64,000 bases of DNA from a virus. Position numbers and translations under genes: made by a program. Positions within the stretch are counted from its first letter, which is position 1. Every line of letters begins with the position of its first letter. Below, one piece after another: positions 30,862-39,408 of this stretch. The notes under the pieces are model-generated. The model saw nothing but the letters and a program-made list of their open reading frames with translations, was not told where the DNA came from and made no database searches. The stretch lies in the IMG/VR virus record IMGVR_UViG_3300049440_000308, positions 1 through 64,000 of that record; one strand, 5' to 3'.

Positions 30862-33002
30862 GCCGCCGCGCTCCTAACCTGGGTCATCCGCTCAGCCAGG
30901 CCGCGCCCGAGCTCGTTGGCGGTCTCCGGCGCGATGACGCCCGCCTGCACGGCCTTGCCGAGCTCGACGCGCATCCTGCCGATCCGCTCCTCGCTGGCGC
31001 CCGCGGTCCGCGCGACGAACGACCGGACGAACTCGGTCTCAGGGTCGTCTTCCGGGGACGGGTCCGCCTCGGGGTCATCCGCGGCTTGCGGCGCCTCGGC
31101 CGGGCCCTGCGCCGCGGCGGCAGCGGTCGGTTGCCCCTGCGGCGGGCGCGGGGGCTGCTCTCGCTTGGCGGTCAGGTACCCGGCCATCTGCAGGGCGGTG
31201 CACCACTGCTCGGCGCTCCACTGCCCCGGCTCAGGCCACCGCTTGCCCTTGTACCAGCGGTCAAGGCCCTCCCGGACGTCACCGGGAAGCGCCATGACGA
31301 CAGCGGTCGCCGCCTCCGCCAGGGCGCCGCTGTCGGGGGCCGCGTTACCGCGCATGTCCTCAAGGTCCTGCGTGAACAGCCCGGCTGCCGCCGTCGCGTC
31401 GATCGACGCGCCAACGAGGCTGCGCTTCTCGCAGTTGTGCGTGACCGTGCCGTCGTGCAGCAGGTACAGGTGATCGGGCGTGCCCACTTCCAGGTCGTAG
31501 GTCATCGTCTCGCCGTCAGGCTCAACCGACATGACCTGCGCCGAGTCGGCATTGTTGCCGTGGCTGCCCGCGGGCGGCTTCACGTCCCCGACGAAGGTCC
31601 CGAACGTCTTGCCGCCGGCCTTGGAGGATCCCGTCCGCACGTTGACCCGGTAGCCGAGGGCGGCGCCCAGGACGCGGAGGTCACGCAGCCACGCGTCGTT
31701 GTGGCCGGTGAAGCCGACGCGCCACCATCCGCGCCGGCCGGGACGCTCCATCCACGAGCCGTCCCCGTCCAGCCAGCCGCGCAGCACGCCGTCGAGGAAG
31801 TCCGACCCGGCGCGCCACGCCGTTGCGCGCAGGTGCTTGTCGTATGAGTTCTTGCCGGCGATGAACTGCCTGAGCAGGCCCAGGATTGCCGGGCCACTGA
31901 TGGTGACCTGCCATGCCTTCATGTCAGGCCGCTGCTCGTACCGCGCCGGGCAGCCGAGGCGACGGCCGATCCAGACCGCGCGCTGAGCCAGTTGCTCCTC
32001 GTCCTGGCCGAGCGTGATCCCGACACCCCACCTGGTTATGTGCCCGTCAGCGATGACCAGCCCGACGAGCCACCCGAAGTCAGGATCCGGCTCCTTCATC
32101 CCGGCCAGCGGGATGGTCCGGCGCGTCAGGACATCCCCGATGGCCAGGTCCCCGGCGGGCACCAGGCCGCGGGAGGTGAGGAACCTGTGGGCCGCCGTGA
32201 CCCGGTGCTCAGTCCCGTCCCGCAGCGTGATCCGCAATACCGGCTGGACCCCGTTGCGGAACATGTCCGTTATGGGCACCCATTCGCCGTCAGGGCCGGG
32301 CACGCAGACCTGGGGGGCGGTCGGCTTGCTTATCCAGCTGTAGAGCCGGGTGGCCTCGGTCAGGTACTCGCCGTCCGGCGACTTGACTAGCAGCGGGGTA
32401 CTAGCCGCGAGGCACATCTTTATGACGGAGTTCCAGGGGGCCCGGTACTCGGTGGCGTGCTCCCACTTGGCGGGGCTCGGCTGCCGCTTGTCTTTCGCGG
32501 CGTACTGCCGTTCCTTCGCCTCGGCCTTCGCGCGGGCCGCCTCGGCGGAGATGAAGAACTTGTCCTCGTCGTAGCCGGCGTACGCCTCGCAGGTCGCCAC
32601 GGTGACCCGGCGCCCGTCGGCGAGTTCCTTGTAAACGGTGCACCGGTAGGTGACGCCGACCCGCCGCACCTTGTCCGCGATCCCGCTCGGGCAGTCCGGG
32701 TCGTCGCGCTCGATCTTCACCTCGTTGTTCTCGAACCCGAACCCGAACCACTGGATGAGCTTCTCGGCTCCGGGCTTGAACAGGCTCGGTGTCTTGCCCA
32801 TGCCGGGGATGAGCCCGTAGTCGACATCTGGCTTGAGCACGGCCCGCATGCAGTTGCGGAGCTGCTCGTCCAGCGCGGCGGCCTCGGCCGGCTCCATGAC
32901 GAACCGTGCCCGGTACTCCTCGGGCGCGTGCGCCGTGTAGGCCGCCAGGTCCGTGCCCGGCGCGTGCACTGCCGTCGCCTCAACTTCTGTTACCGCGTTC
33001 AT
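30858..33002 (-). CDS. phage recombination-type protein interrupted by an intein
   Basis: 714 aa precursor, 387 aa after splicing. N-terminal extein: LRNCMRAVLKPDVDYGLIPGMGKTPSLFKPGAEKLIQWFGFGF, typical of a widespread phage protein thought to work in recombination or single-strand DNA handling; C-terminal extein: EKRSLVGASIDATAAAGLFTQDLEDM, which in relatives directly follows the NTVLKM segment. The intein lies exactly between. The tail is Pro/Ala-rich, then a short helical domain. The RecT/Rad52-like assignment is tentative. Confidence 0.75.
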   Translation of the reverse strand: MNAVTEVEATAVHAPGTDLAAYTAHAPEEYRARFVMEPAEAAALDEQLRNCMRAVLKPDVDYGLIPGMGKTPSLFKPGAEKLIQWFGFGFENNEVKIERDDPDCPSGIADKVRRVGVTYRCTVYKELADGRRVTVATCEAYAGYDEDKFFISAEAARAKAEAKERQYAAKDKRQPSPAKWEHATEYRAPWNSVIKMCLAASTPLLVKSPDGEYLTEATRLYSWISKPTAPQVCVPGPDGEWVPITDMFRNGVQPVLRITLRDGTEHRVTAAHRFLTSRGLVPAGDLAIGDVLTRRTIPLAGMKEPDPDFGWLVGLVIADGHITRWGVGITLGQDEEQLAQRAVWIGRRLGCPARYEQRPDMKAWQVTISGPAILGLLRQFIAGKNSYDKHLRATAWRAGSDFLDGVLRGWLDGDGSWMERPGRRGWWRVGFTGHNDAWLRDLRVLGAALGYRVNVRTGSSKAGGKTFGTFVGDVKPPAGSHGNNADSAQVMSVEPDGETMTYDLEVGTPDHLYLLHDGTVTHNCEKRSLVGASIDATAAAGLFTQDLEDMRGNAAPDSGALAEAATAVVMALPGDVREGLDRWYKGKRWPEPGQWSAEQWCTALQMAGYLTAKREQPPRPPQGQPTAAAAAQGPAEAPQAADDPEADPSPEDDPETEFVRSFVARTAGASEERIGRMRVELGKAVQAGVIAPETANELGRGLAERMTQVRSAAA
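31434..32414 (-). mobile_element. intein with LAGLIDADG homing endonuclease
   Basis: 327 residues (197-523 of the precursor). Starts with Cys in CLAASTPLLV (block A), TEHRVTAAHRF is block B, and the end YLLHDGTVTHN followed by Cys supplies the His-Asn and +1 Cys needed for splicing. Between them are two DOD motifs, LVGLVIADGHI and LRGWLDGDGSW, each with its acidic residue, so both splicing and homing activity look intact. Insertion is inside the most conserved helix of the host protein. Confidence 0.92.
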
Positions 33003-33367
33003 TTCCCCACCCCTGGGATCGTTGCTTCTTCTTCAGTTCCGGCGTCCCCGCCGGCGGTGATGCCTGCCATCGCAAGCGGCCGGGCATCATGCCCGTGCCA
33101 CGGGTGCGCGGCCATGGCCTCGACTAGGTCCTGTGCGGCAACCTCAGCCGCGCCGGCTGCCATCTGCAGCGCCGCCTCGTCCGGGTCCGCCTCGCCCCGC
33201 AGTTCGGGGAACACCCACTCCCAGGACAGGGCGCAGGCGTCCAGTTCCTCGTACGCTTCCAGGGCGTCACCGAGGCGGATGATCGCGGCCTCGACTACCT
33301 TGTGCTGCGGTGCGGGGGTTTCCATTGCCAGGTGCAGGACGGCGTGGGCTTCACGCACGGCGCTCAT
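32999..33367 (-). CDS. hypothetical helical protein
   Basis: 122 aa. HKVVEAAIIRLGDALEAYEELDACALSWEWVFPELRGEADPDEAALQMAAGAAEVAAQDLVEAM is an acidic helical bundle. ATGA overlaps with the recombination-type protein gene downstream. Unknown. Confidence 0.55.
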   Translation of the reverse strand: MSAVREAHAVLHLAMETPAPQHKVVEAAIIRLGDALEAYEELDACALSWEWVFPELRGEADPDEAALQMAAGAAEVAAQDLVEAMAAHPWHGHDARPLAMAGITAGGDAGTEEEATIPGVGK

Positions 33368-34104
33368 CGACTTGCCCCCTGCCTGCGGTGCGCGGCCCCG
33401 GCCTCAGCCAGGTCCCGGTCAGCCTCCTCGGCTGCCTTTCGCAGCGCCGCTGCCCGGGATGCCCTGGTGAGTTCCTCGGCCCGCTGCCACAGGACGGCCG
33501 CCAGGCCGGCGGGGAGGCCGAGCCCGTCGCACCCGCGGGTGAGCGCCTCGACGGCGCGGGCGCGGCTGCGGACGAGGGCGACGGCCTCGTCGGCGGCGTT
33601 GCGCTCGTAGCCCTCGGGCAGCGCCTCGTCGGCGGGCTTCCACTCGCCGTTGGCGAGCCACTGGGTCATCTGCACGCCCGTCCACCCGGGCTGCGTGTAC
33701 GGCAGGGCCGAGCAGTCAGGGGCGGACGGCGCGGACGGCGGCAGGGCGGGGTACTTCCTGTTCATGAGGTCGCCGATGGCGGGCTCCAGGCCCGGCTGCG
33801 GGGGCGCTGCCGGGCCGAGGGGGGCGGCCGGGACGGGCGGCGGAGCCTGGACGGCAGGCATCGGGGCGGTGGCTGCGGCGGGCCGGGGCTGCCTCGCCTC
33901 GAACGAGGGGGCGGGCCGCAGCGCGGGCACGGGCGGCGCCGGGAGGCGAGGGGGCTGCTGCGCTCCCCTGGCATGCCGCGGTCCGGGCCACTGCCCGCCA
34001 GCCGGGACGTCCGGGGCGCAGTGCTCGTCGGTCACCCCGTCAACCGGGCGCTTCGCGCGTCCCTGCCCGAACGGCCCCCAGTTGCCGAGCCAGCCGCCCC
34101 TCAT
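33364..34104 (-). CDS. Pro-rich protein with C-terminal helical domain
   Basis: 246 aa from MRGGWLGNWGPFGQG. Residues 20-125 are Pro/Ala-rich and disordered; IGDLMNRKYPALPPSAPSAPDCS...WTGVQMTQWLANGEW and the helices after it form the folded end (AVALVRSRARAVEALTRGCDGLGLPAGLAAVLWQRAEELTRASRAAALRKAAEEA). Function unknown. Confidence 0.5.
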   Translation of the reverse strand: MRGGWLGNWGPFGQGRAKRPVDGVTDEHCAPDVPAGGQWPGPRHARGAQQPPRLPAPPVPALRPAPSFEARQPRPAAATAPMPAVQAPPPVPAAPLGPAAPPQPGLEPAIGDLMNRKYPALPPSAPSAPDCSALPYTQPGWTGVQMTQWLANGEWKPADEALPEGYERNAADEAVALVRSRARAVEALTRGCDGLGLPAGLAAVLWQRAEELTRASRAAALRKAAEEADRDLAEAGAAHRRQGASR

Positions 34105-34436
34105 GCCGCGCCGCCGGGGATGCTGGCCGTGACAGTGGCGGGGTCCCGCGGGATGATGGTGAACGAGACGGTGACGCCGGCGGTGTCGCCGGCGAGGGTC
34201 GCCGAGTAGGTCCAGTCGTCCTGCCACTGCGGGACGGCGCCGAGCTCCGCCGCCACCCCGTCCACCTCGGCGACCGAGGCGACGTCAAGGGTGAAGCGGG
34301 CGGACAGGGAGGCCTGCTCGCCGAGTTCGAGCTTGCCGGCGAGGGTGCCCAGCTCGCGCAGCACGGCGAACGCGTCGCTCAGCCCTCTCGCGATGGCCGC
34401 GTACGGGGGCGCACCCTGGATAGGTGACAGGGACAT
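34101..34436 (-). CDS. hypothetical protein
   Basis: 111 aa from MSLSPIQGAPPYAAIARG. Helix then four beta strands (ASLSARFTLDVASVAEVDGVAAELGAVPQWQDDWTYSATLAGDTAGVTVSFTIIP). A TAGTAA -10-like element and the hairpin 34489-34514 lie upstream, so transcription of the train to the left may start here. Confidence 0.55.
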   Translation of the reverse strand: MSLSPIQGAPPYAAIARGLSDAFAVLRELGTLAGKLELGEQASLSARFTLDVASVAEVDGVAAELGAVPQWQDDWTYSATLAGDTAGVTVSFTIIPRDPATVTASIPGGAA

Positions 34437-34488
34437 TTTCCGGCTGCTCCGTTCATCTGGGTTACTATGTGGTTCCGGACTGCTCCGG

Positions 34489-34514
34489 GCCCAGGGGGCG
34501 CGCACCCCCTGGGC
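34489..34514. terminator. perfect 10-bp hairpin between genes
   Basis: GCCCAGGGGG and CCCCCTGGGC flank a 6-base loop. It lies after the stop of the gene at 34524-34985. The only T-rich tail (TTTACT) is on the plus strand, so direction is unclear; for the minus strand it would be a GC-only terminator or attenuator. Confidence 0.5.
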
Positions 34515-34523
34515 TTTACTGCT

Positions 34524-34985
34524 TCAGGCGGCTTCCGCCTCCCGTGCCGCGAGGTGGGTGAGCGCCTCGGCCACGGTCATGCCGGGGTTCGCCTCCATGA
34601 CGGGGCGGACGTCGTTGTAGAACTTGGTGAGCGCCTGCTGCTGGCGGCGGGCCGGCCGGGTGATGTTCCGGATCCTGTTCACCTGGATCCGGTACGCCTT
34701 GTCGAGCTGGCCGATGGTCATGTCGGCGACCCGGGCGGGGGTGTCTACCGCGACGTCCAGGTAGGCGGGGATCAGGGGGAACAGGGCGGCGTCGAGCAGG
34801 GTGCGGGGCTCGTGCCTGCGTACCCACCGGCCGACGTCGCGGTCGGCGATGGCGGCGAGGAACTCGGGGTGGTCCGCGATGAGGGCGGCGATCGCGCTCG
34901 CGGCGGCGTCCCGGGTCACGGCGCCGGCGGCTGCCCGCTCGCCGTGGGCGGCGACGGCCTCCCGGTACCAGGCGGGTGCCCTCAT
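34524..34985 (-). CDS. hypothetical helical protein
   Basis: 153 aa. DHPEFLAAIADRDVGRWVRRHEPRTLLDAALFPLIPAYLDVAVDTPARVADMTIGQLDKAYRIQVNRIRNITRPARRQQQALTKFYNDV is all alpha, and the last part is basic, suited to nucleic acid contact. ATGA-coupled to the XRE gene upstream and probably expressed from its promoter. Confidence 0.55.
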   Translation of the reverse strand: MRAPAWYREAVAAHGERAAAGAVTRDAAASAIAALIADHPEFLAAIADRDVGRWVRRHEPRTLLDAALFPLIPAYLDVAVDTPARVADMTIGQLDKAYRIQVNRIRNITRPARRQQQALTKFYNDVRPVMEANPGMTVAEALTHLAAREAEAA

Positions 34986-35218
34986 GCCGCCGCGCCTTGC
35001 TGCGACTTGACGAGCAGGTCGTCGGCGTCCATGCCGAGGGCGTCAGCGATCCGGTAGACGACCTCGATGGAGGCGCTGTAGGGGCTGCCGTCGCTGAGGC
35101 CTGACTCGATGTTGGCGAGGGTCTTGTAGCCGACGCCGGCGCGCTTGGCGAACTCGCCCAGCTTGATGCCGAGGCGCTGGCGCCTGCCGCGGATGAGCCT
35201 GCCGTTAACTTGGGGCAT
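34982..35218 (-). CDS. XRE-family regulator, likely autoregulated and leaderless
   Basis: 78 aa from MPQVNGRLIRGRRQRLG. HTH: LGEFAKRAGVGYKTLANIESG, C-terminal ADALGMDADDLL. A strong promoter (TTGACA, 18 bp, TATGCT) ends 7 bases before the ATG, so the mRNA should be leaderless. A perfect palindrome over the -35 box is the probable operator. Confidence 0.85.
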   Translation of the reverse strand: MPQVNGRLIRGRRQRLGIKLGEFAKRAGVGYKTLANIESGLSDGSPYSASIEVVYRIADALGMDADDLLVKSQQGAAA

Positions 35219-35225
35219 GCCGGAA

Positions 35226-35264
35226 AGCATAGGAAGCTACCGGAAGGTGTGTCAAGTCATTGAC
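35226..35264 (-). promoter_or_regulatory. sigma70-type promoter with operator palindrome
   Basis: On the minus strand: TTGACA (35250-35255) and TATGCT (35226-35231) with an 18-bp spacer. GTCAAGTCATTGAC (35251-35264) is a 5-bp-arm inverted repeat overlapping the -35 box. The core GTCAAGTCA recurs at 42874-42882 before another small gene. Confidence 0.75.
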
Positions 35265-35410
35265 GGAAACTGCCCGCTATGGGTAAATCATGGGGCGGGG
35301 AGCGGAAGGAAGCAGAAGGCGCGGAGGCGGCCGGGGCGAGGGCGCACCGGGATCACCCCGCGTGCTACGTTTGATTCCTACTCTTTCCTAACGCATGGTC
35401 AGGGACTTAA

Positions 35411-35986
35411 ATGACGAATCCACGCGAAGACTGGCCGCGCCTCGCCGTGTACGTCGCATCGGCACGCCAGGACGCAGGCTTCCGCACGATCAGGGCCTTC
35501 GCTTCCTCCATCGGGATCACCGAGCGCACCCTCGGCGCCCTGGAACGCGGCGAGCGCGTCAGCCGGGACACCCTGATCGCCGTGGCGAAGGCGGTCGGCT
35601 GGACGCCTGACTCGCCGGGGAAGATCCTCGCAGGGGCGGAGCCGGTCATGCTCGCAGGGCAGTGCGCGGCACCTCCCGCGCACGAGGACGACGCGCTGCA
35701 GCGGATCATGGACGACGAGCGCCTCCCGATCGAGGTCCGCCGCGGCATGGTGGCCCTGGCGGAGGCGATGCGCCGCCGCAGTGACAGTGAGCGGGACGGG
35801 CGGAGCGCCTTAGTCCTCTTCGGCGAGCAGCTCGGCGAGGCGTCTCCGCGCCTCGCGGGGCATGAACCTGCGGATCGAGTCGGCGACCTTCTCGGGCGTG
35901 GACAGGATGATGCGCGGCTTGCGCCAGCCCTTCTCCCGGGCGGCGGCATTCGGGGTGACCTCCCCGCGCGCGACCTTCTCGGCTAG
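35411..35986 (+). CDS. XRE-family regulator (divergent)
   Basis: 191 aa. HTH near residues 18-62: ARQDAGFRTIRAFASSIGITERTLGALERGERVSRDTLIAVAKAVGW. The middle (EDDALQRIMDDERLPIEVRRGMVALAEAMRRRSDSER) is a helical segment typical of Streptomyces element regulators. The last 58 residues overlap the convergent gene at 35810-36457 and look like noise, so an indel may have removed the original stop. GGGA precedes the ATG. Confidence 0.7.
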   Translation: MTNPREDWPRLAVYVASARQDAGFRTIRAFASSIGITERTLGALERGERVSRDTLIAVAKAVGWTPDSPGKILAGAEPVMLAGQCAAPPAHEDDALQRIMDDERLPIEVRRGMVALAEAMRRRSDSERDGRSALVLFGEQLGEASPRLAGHEPADRVGDLLGRGQDDARLAPALLPGGGIRGDLPARDLLG

Positions 35987-36457
35987 TTCCGGGTCGTCGC
36001 GCTTCAGTCGGGCAATCACGCGGTTGGCCGTGTCTTCGAAACCCTTCGTGTCACGTAGTGTTTTGCCACGCCCTGGTCCCGCATGATCAGTCGGCAGGAG
36101 GGGCGCGATCTCCCCCATTAGCAGCCGCTCGATTTCCCGCCGCATCAAGCTCATGCGCTCCGCGACCTCGGGCACGGATTCGTGCGGATGCCGGAGCGCC
36201 AGCAGCTTCGGGAGTTGGTCAGCGTCATAGCCGAGCCCGAACGGCGCGCGCGTCCCGACGAACGCCCGGAAGCGCCCCTTGAATGAGCGGCCCTTGGCGT
36301 CGGCGAGACGTTCCCAGGTCTGGTCTTCCACGAGCGCGGCGAGAAGTTCCAGCGCCCCGGCAGGGCTTCCCCCGTCACGGTGGAGCGCCTCCCCTGCCCG
36401 CTGGACCCGCAGCTGCTCCTCGGTGTACTCGCCGATCTCGACGCGCCGCGGCGTCAT
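35810..36457 (-). CDS. hypothetical protein, partner of HNH-helicase
   Basis: 215 aa. Helical, with RVIARLKRDDPELAEKVARGEVTPNAAAREKGWRKPRI, a segment that recurs in plasmid and element proteins of actinobacteria, then a basic end (RRFMPREARRRLAELLAEED). It overlaps the helicase gene by 4 bases (ATGA), implying the two proteins work together. May be DNA-binding; function not known. Confidence 0.65.
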   Translation of the reverse strand: MTPRRVEIGEYTEEQLRVQRAGEALHRDGGSPAGALELLAALVEDQTWERLADAKGRSFKGRFRAFVGTRAPFGLGYDADQLPKLLALRHPHESVPEVAERMSLMRREIERLLMGEIAPLLPTDHAGPGRGKTLRDTKGFEDTANRVIARLKRDDPELAEKVARGEVTPNAAAREKGWRKPRIILSTPEKVADSIRRFMPREARRRLAELLAEED

Positions 36458-38475
36458 TCGAGGCCGTTCAGCAGTCTCCGTGCGGCATCAAGCCGCGCCT
36501 GCGCTTGCTCGATCGTCAGGCAGTCAGCTGCCCGCCGCCCGGCCATCCGGTTGACCTCTCCCGTTACGCGCTCAATGTGATCGCTGTAACCCGGCTGCCC
36601 CCCGTAGATGCGCTGTACCCTGAGGATGCCCTTGACGGTCTCGACGACGAGGCGGCCGATGCCGTCGATCTGCTGCCGCTCTGTCTGCGGGATCTCTCCC
36701 GGCGGCGCGGCGGCGGGCGGATCGGAGACCGGGAGCATCATGCCGAGCTTCTCGGCGAACTGAGCGAGCACGGTCACGTCGTCGGCCGCCCCGACGTCGT
36801 GCTTGATCGCCTCAATCAGCATTCGCTGATCATGGTCAAGGCTCGCGTCATTGCTGACCGCCCGCGCGGTGGTCGTTTCCGCGGACTCCACGTACCCAAG
36901 CTGCTCCGGAGGCTCGCCGCCGCACCCGTTCCTCTCCTCGCGCTCGCGACGCTCACGTAGGCCCTGCTCGGACTCGCCGCGCATGAACTCGATGAACCGG
37001 GTCATCTGCGGGTCGTCGGGGGCGATGACGCGGCAAGACTGCCCCCGGGCTGGCATCACGTCCCACACCCGCAGGCCGCGCCCGACAAGCTGCTCCAGGT
37101 GCCCCCAGTCGCGGTAATGGGTGAGGATACCGACGACCGTGATCGCCTTGCAGTCGTAGCCGATGAACGCCTTGCGGACGGTCACCAGCACGTCGCCGCC
37201 GCGTCCCTTGGCCTTCTCCCCCTTGAACATCTTCAGCGCGCGCTCGGACTGCAGGCCGTCCTCACTGATGGCCTTCATGACCTGGAGGCCCTCGTACTTG
37301 TCGCTGAGGTACTTGTAGACGCGCTTGGCGTCGTTCTGCTCCATGCAGGAGATCAGGCCCCGGTACTCAGGGTTCAGGCGCTGCTTCTCCCTGACGTCGG
37401 CGACGACGCGGTCGGCGATCGCCTGCCAGACCTCCGGCTTGCGGAGTACCTCGATGAGGTCGTCGCCGCGCGCCGAAAGGTCGTACTCGGTGACGGTGTT
37501 GTCGACGCTCTTCCAGCGGACCCGCGCGTTGTGCAGCGTCGCCTCGAAGCGGCGCAGGTAGCCCTCGCGCACGCCGTCCCTGTAGTCGGCCTTGGCGTGG
37601 TGGAGCAGCTTCCGCTTCCCATCCTCGTCGTGATCGTCGTACTCGGCGAGAATGAGCGGCTGACCGTCTGACCTGTAGGGCGTGCCGGTCAGGAGCAGCG
37701 TGTGCGCGGCAAGGGCATGCAATTCGGTAATGAGTGTCCCGGCGCGGGTGCCGCCACCCCGGTCATTGTCCGCGCCGCAGAACTGCGCCTCGTCGGCGAT
37801 GAGCAGGAAACGTCCCCTGTGCTCAGCCGCCCAGTCCTCGTAAACCTGGCTCGTGACCAGCGACGAGTAGGTTGAGACGAACCCGACTCCCGTCTCGCCC
37901 GGCTGCGTGAGCGGCGGCCTGTTGGGGACATGGCGGATCTTTCCGAACCGGGACCGGGCGTCGAACAGCTCGAAGTTTCCCGTAACGCTGCCGTCGGACC
38001 ATCGGGTGCGCCAGTCATTTTCGCACTGCTCTGCGAGCGTGATGCGCGGCACGAACACGGCGATGAGGTCGGCTAGCCCCTCACGGTAGGCGTAGGTGGC
38101 TACGGCCTGGTAGGCGAGGGTCTTTCCCGAACCGGGAGAGGCGAGGACGATGGTGGTCCGCCTGCCGGACGACATGCCGTCGAGGACGCTGTTGACGACT
38201 TCGCGCTGGAACGGGCGCGGCCTGAAGGTGTCGCGGTATTGCAACTGGCTGCCTTTCTTGAGGTTGCACGGGCGGCACAACGCGCGCCCGTTAGCAAGTG
38301 ATGTCCTGCCACCCTTGGACCACGGCGTGTAGTGGTCCGCATGCCACCCCTTAGTTAGCGGAGCGTCGCAACCCTGAAGGCCGCACGCTTCGCAGCCTTC
38401 GCACTGGCATCGGCCGTTCGCAGCTGCGTATATCGCTGCTTTCTCGCGGTCGGTGAACCTGCGCCGCTCGGCCAC
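36454..38475 (-). CDS. HNH nuclease - superfamily 2 helicase fusion
   Basis: 673 aa. Residues 1-75: HNH domain with zinc Cys (CQCEGCEACGLQGC), HADH (45-48), Asn62 and CRPC (67-70). Residues 84-520: SF2 helicase with LASPGSGKT (Walker A), LLIADEAQ (228-231, DEAD box), LLLTGTPYR (motif III) and QLVGRGLR (motif VI). The C-terminal 180 residues are helical with HDVGAADDVTVLAQFAEKLG and end in a coiled coil. Similar helicases occur in plasmids and phages. The fusion could serve restriction-like defence or replication; neither is shown. Confidence 0.88.
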   Translation of the reverse strand: MAERRRFTDREKAAIYAAANGRCQCEGCEACGLQGCDAPLTKGWHADHYTPWSKGGRTSLANGRALCRPCNLKKGSQLQYRDTFRPRPFQREVVNSVLDGMSSGRRTTIVLASPGSGKTLAYQAVATYAYREGLADLIAVFVPRITLAEQCENDWRTRWSDGSVTGNFELFDARSRFGKIRHVPNRPPLTQPGETGVGFVSTYSSLVTSQVYEDWAAEHRGRFLLIADEAQFCGADNDRGGGTRAGTLITELHALAAHTLLLTGTPYRSDGQPLILAEYDDHDEDGKRKLLHHAKADYRDGVREGYLRRFEATLHNARVRWKSVDNTVTEYDLSARGDDLIEVLRKPEVWQAIADRVVADVREKQRLNPEYRGLISCMEQNDAKRVYKYLSDKYEGLQVMKAISEDGLQSERALKMFKGEKAKGRGGDVLVTVRKAFIGYDCKAITVVGILTHYRDWGHLEQLVGRGLRVWDVMPARGQSCRVIAPDDPQMTRFIEFMRGESEQGLRERREREERNGCGGEPPEQLGYVESAETTTARAVSNDASLDHDQRMLIEAIKHDVGAADDVTVLAQFAEKLGMMLPVSDPPAAAPPGEIPQTERQQIDGIGRLVVETVKGILRVQRIYGGQPGYSDHIERVTGEVNRMAGRRAADCLTIEQAQARLDAARRLLNGLE

Positions 38476-38966
38476 CCGACCGTCCTCTCATTGGTCGAAA
38501 CTGCCAACGACGAACATACACATCGCTGGCACCTGCGAGAGGTTCCCGCAGGCGGGCTAGCCGTCACGGGCGGAGCGCCTAACCGCCCCTGGCGAGGCAC
38601 CAGCCGCAGCCCCCGGGACGGTCCCGGCCGCGGGGAGGCTCCCGTGCCCCCGCCGGCCTGGCGCGCAACAGGCAGGTTTCCGAACCCGTAGCCGGACATT
38701 ACGGCGAGGGCGTCACCGTAGGCGCTCACCTGCTCCTCAAGCTCAGCCAGGCGCTCCCTGGCGTCGGCCCGCTCCCGTTCGGCCGCCCGCTCCCGCGCCC
38801 GCGACTGCCGGGCCCGCAGCGCCACCGCGCACAGCGCCTCGACTGCCGCGCAGGGCAGCCACAGGTGCGCCGTCCAGTGCGCGCGGAACTCCGCCCCGGC
38901 CCCCGCCATCGCGGGCCACAAGCCCGTCACCACGGTCCACAGGACACGCCTTAGGACAGTTTCCAT
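38355..38966 (-). CDS. membrane protein with coiled coil
   Basis: 203 aa. Two hydrophobic segments (VLWTVVTGLWPAMAGAGA; WTAHLWLPCAAVEALCAVALRA) followed by a charged coiled coil (SRARERAAERERADARERLAELEEQVSAYGDAL). The last 40 residues overlap the helicase start by 121 bases and may be spurious, so the true end might be earlier through a sequencing or evolutionary indel. Confidence 0.5.
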   Translation of the reverse strand: METVLRRVLWTVVTGLWPAMAGAGAEFRAHWTAHLWLPCAAVEALCAVALRARQSRARERAAERERADARERLAELEEQVSAYGDALAVMSGYGFGNLPVARQAGGGTGASPRPGPSRGLRLVPRQGRLGAPPVTASPPAGTSRRCQRCVCSSLAVSTNERTVGWPSGAGSPTARKQRYTQLRTADASAKAAKRAAFRVATLR

Positions 38967-39116
38967 CCCCCGTCCGCCCCCTCCCGCCGGCCGGCCGTCC
39001 CTGCGGAAAGGGGGACGGCGGCGCCTTACTACCTCTTAAACGCGCCTGCCCCGGCGGCCGGGGCCTGCCGGGGAGGAAGCCGCGGGGGCGGGCCTGCGGG
39101 TTTGCCCGTCCTTGCG

Positions 39117-39143
39117 GTACACGGCCACTGAATGGCCGTGTAC
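39117..39143. terminator. 11-bp perfect hairpin
   Basis: GTACACGGCCA and TGGCCGTGTAC flank a 5-base loop, in a 230-base gene-free stretch (38967-39198) between the LuxR-type gene and the membrane protein gene. It is downstream of the former on the minus strand, so it probably ends that message; without a T-run it could also be an operator. The remaining stretch shows only a possible TAGTAA -10 box near 39030. Confidence 0.5.
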
Positions 39144-39198
39144 GGGAAACGCTACCGCAACCCTCGTGGGATTGCACCGCGCACGCCCCGGGGGGGCG

Positions 39199-39408
39199 TC
39201 AGGAGCCCCGCGCCAGGCGCTCCGCGAGGGCCGCCCGGCTGCCCGTGCGCGTCTTGCGGTACGCGGCCAGCAGGTGCGCCCGGGCGGTGAACGGCGAGAT
39301 GCCGAGGCGCTCCCCGACCTGCCCGTACGTCATCCCCGTCACGGCGAGGCGGGCAACCTCAAGCTCCCGCGGGCTCAGCGGCGCCGGCGTCCCCGCCGGG
39401 CGCCTCAC
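39199..39408 (-). CDS. LuxR-type HTH protein (DNA-binding domain only)
   Basis: 69 aa from a GTG overlapping the upstream stop (GTGA). A complete GerE/LuxR C-terminal HTH: LSPRELEVARLAVTGMTYGQVGERLGISPFTARAHLLAAYRKTRTGSRAALAERL. There is no receiver or sensor domain, as in single-domain LuxR regulators. Confidence 0.85.
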   Translation of the reverse strand: MRRPAGTPAPLSPRELEVARLAVTGMTYGQVGERLGISPFTARAHLLAAYRKTRTGSRAALAERLARGS

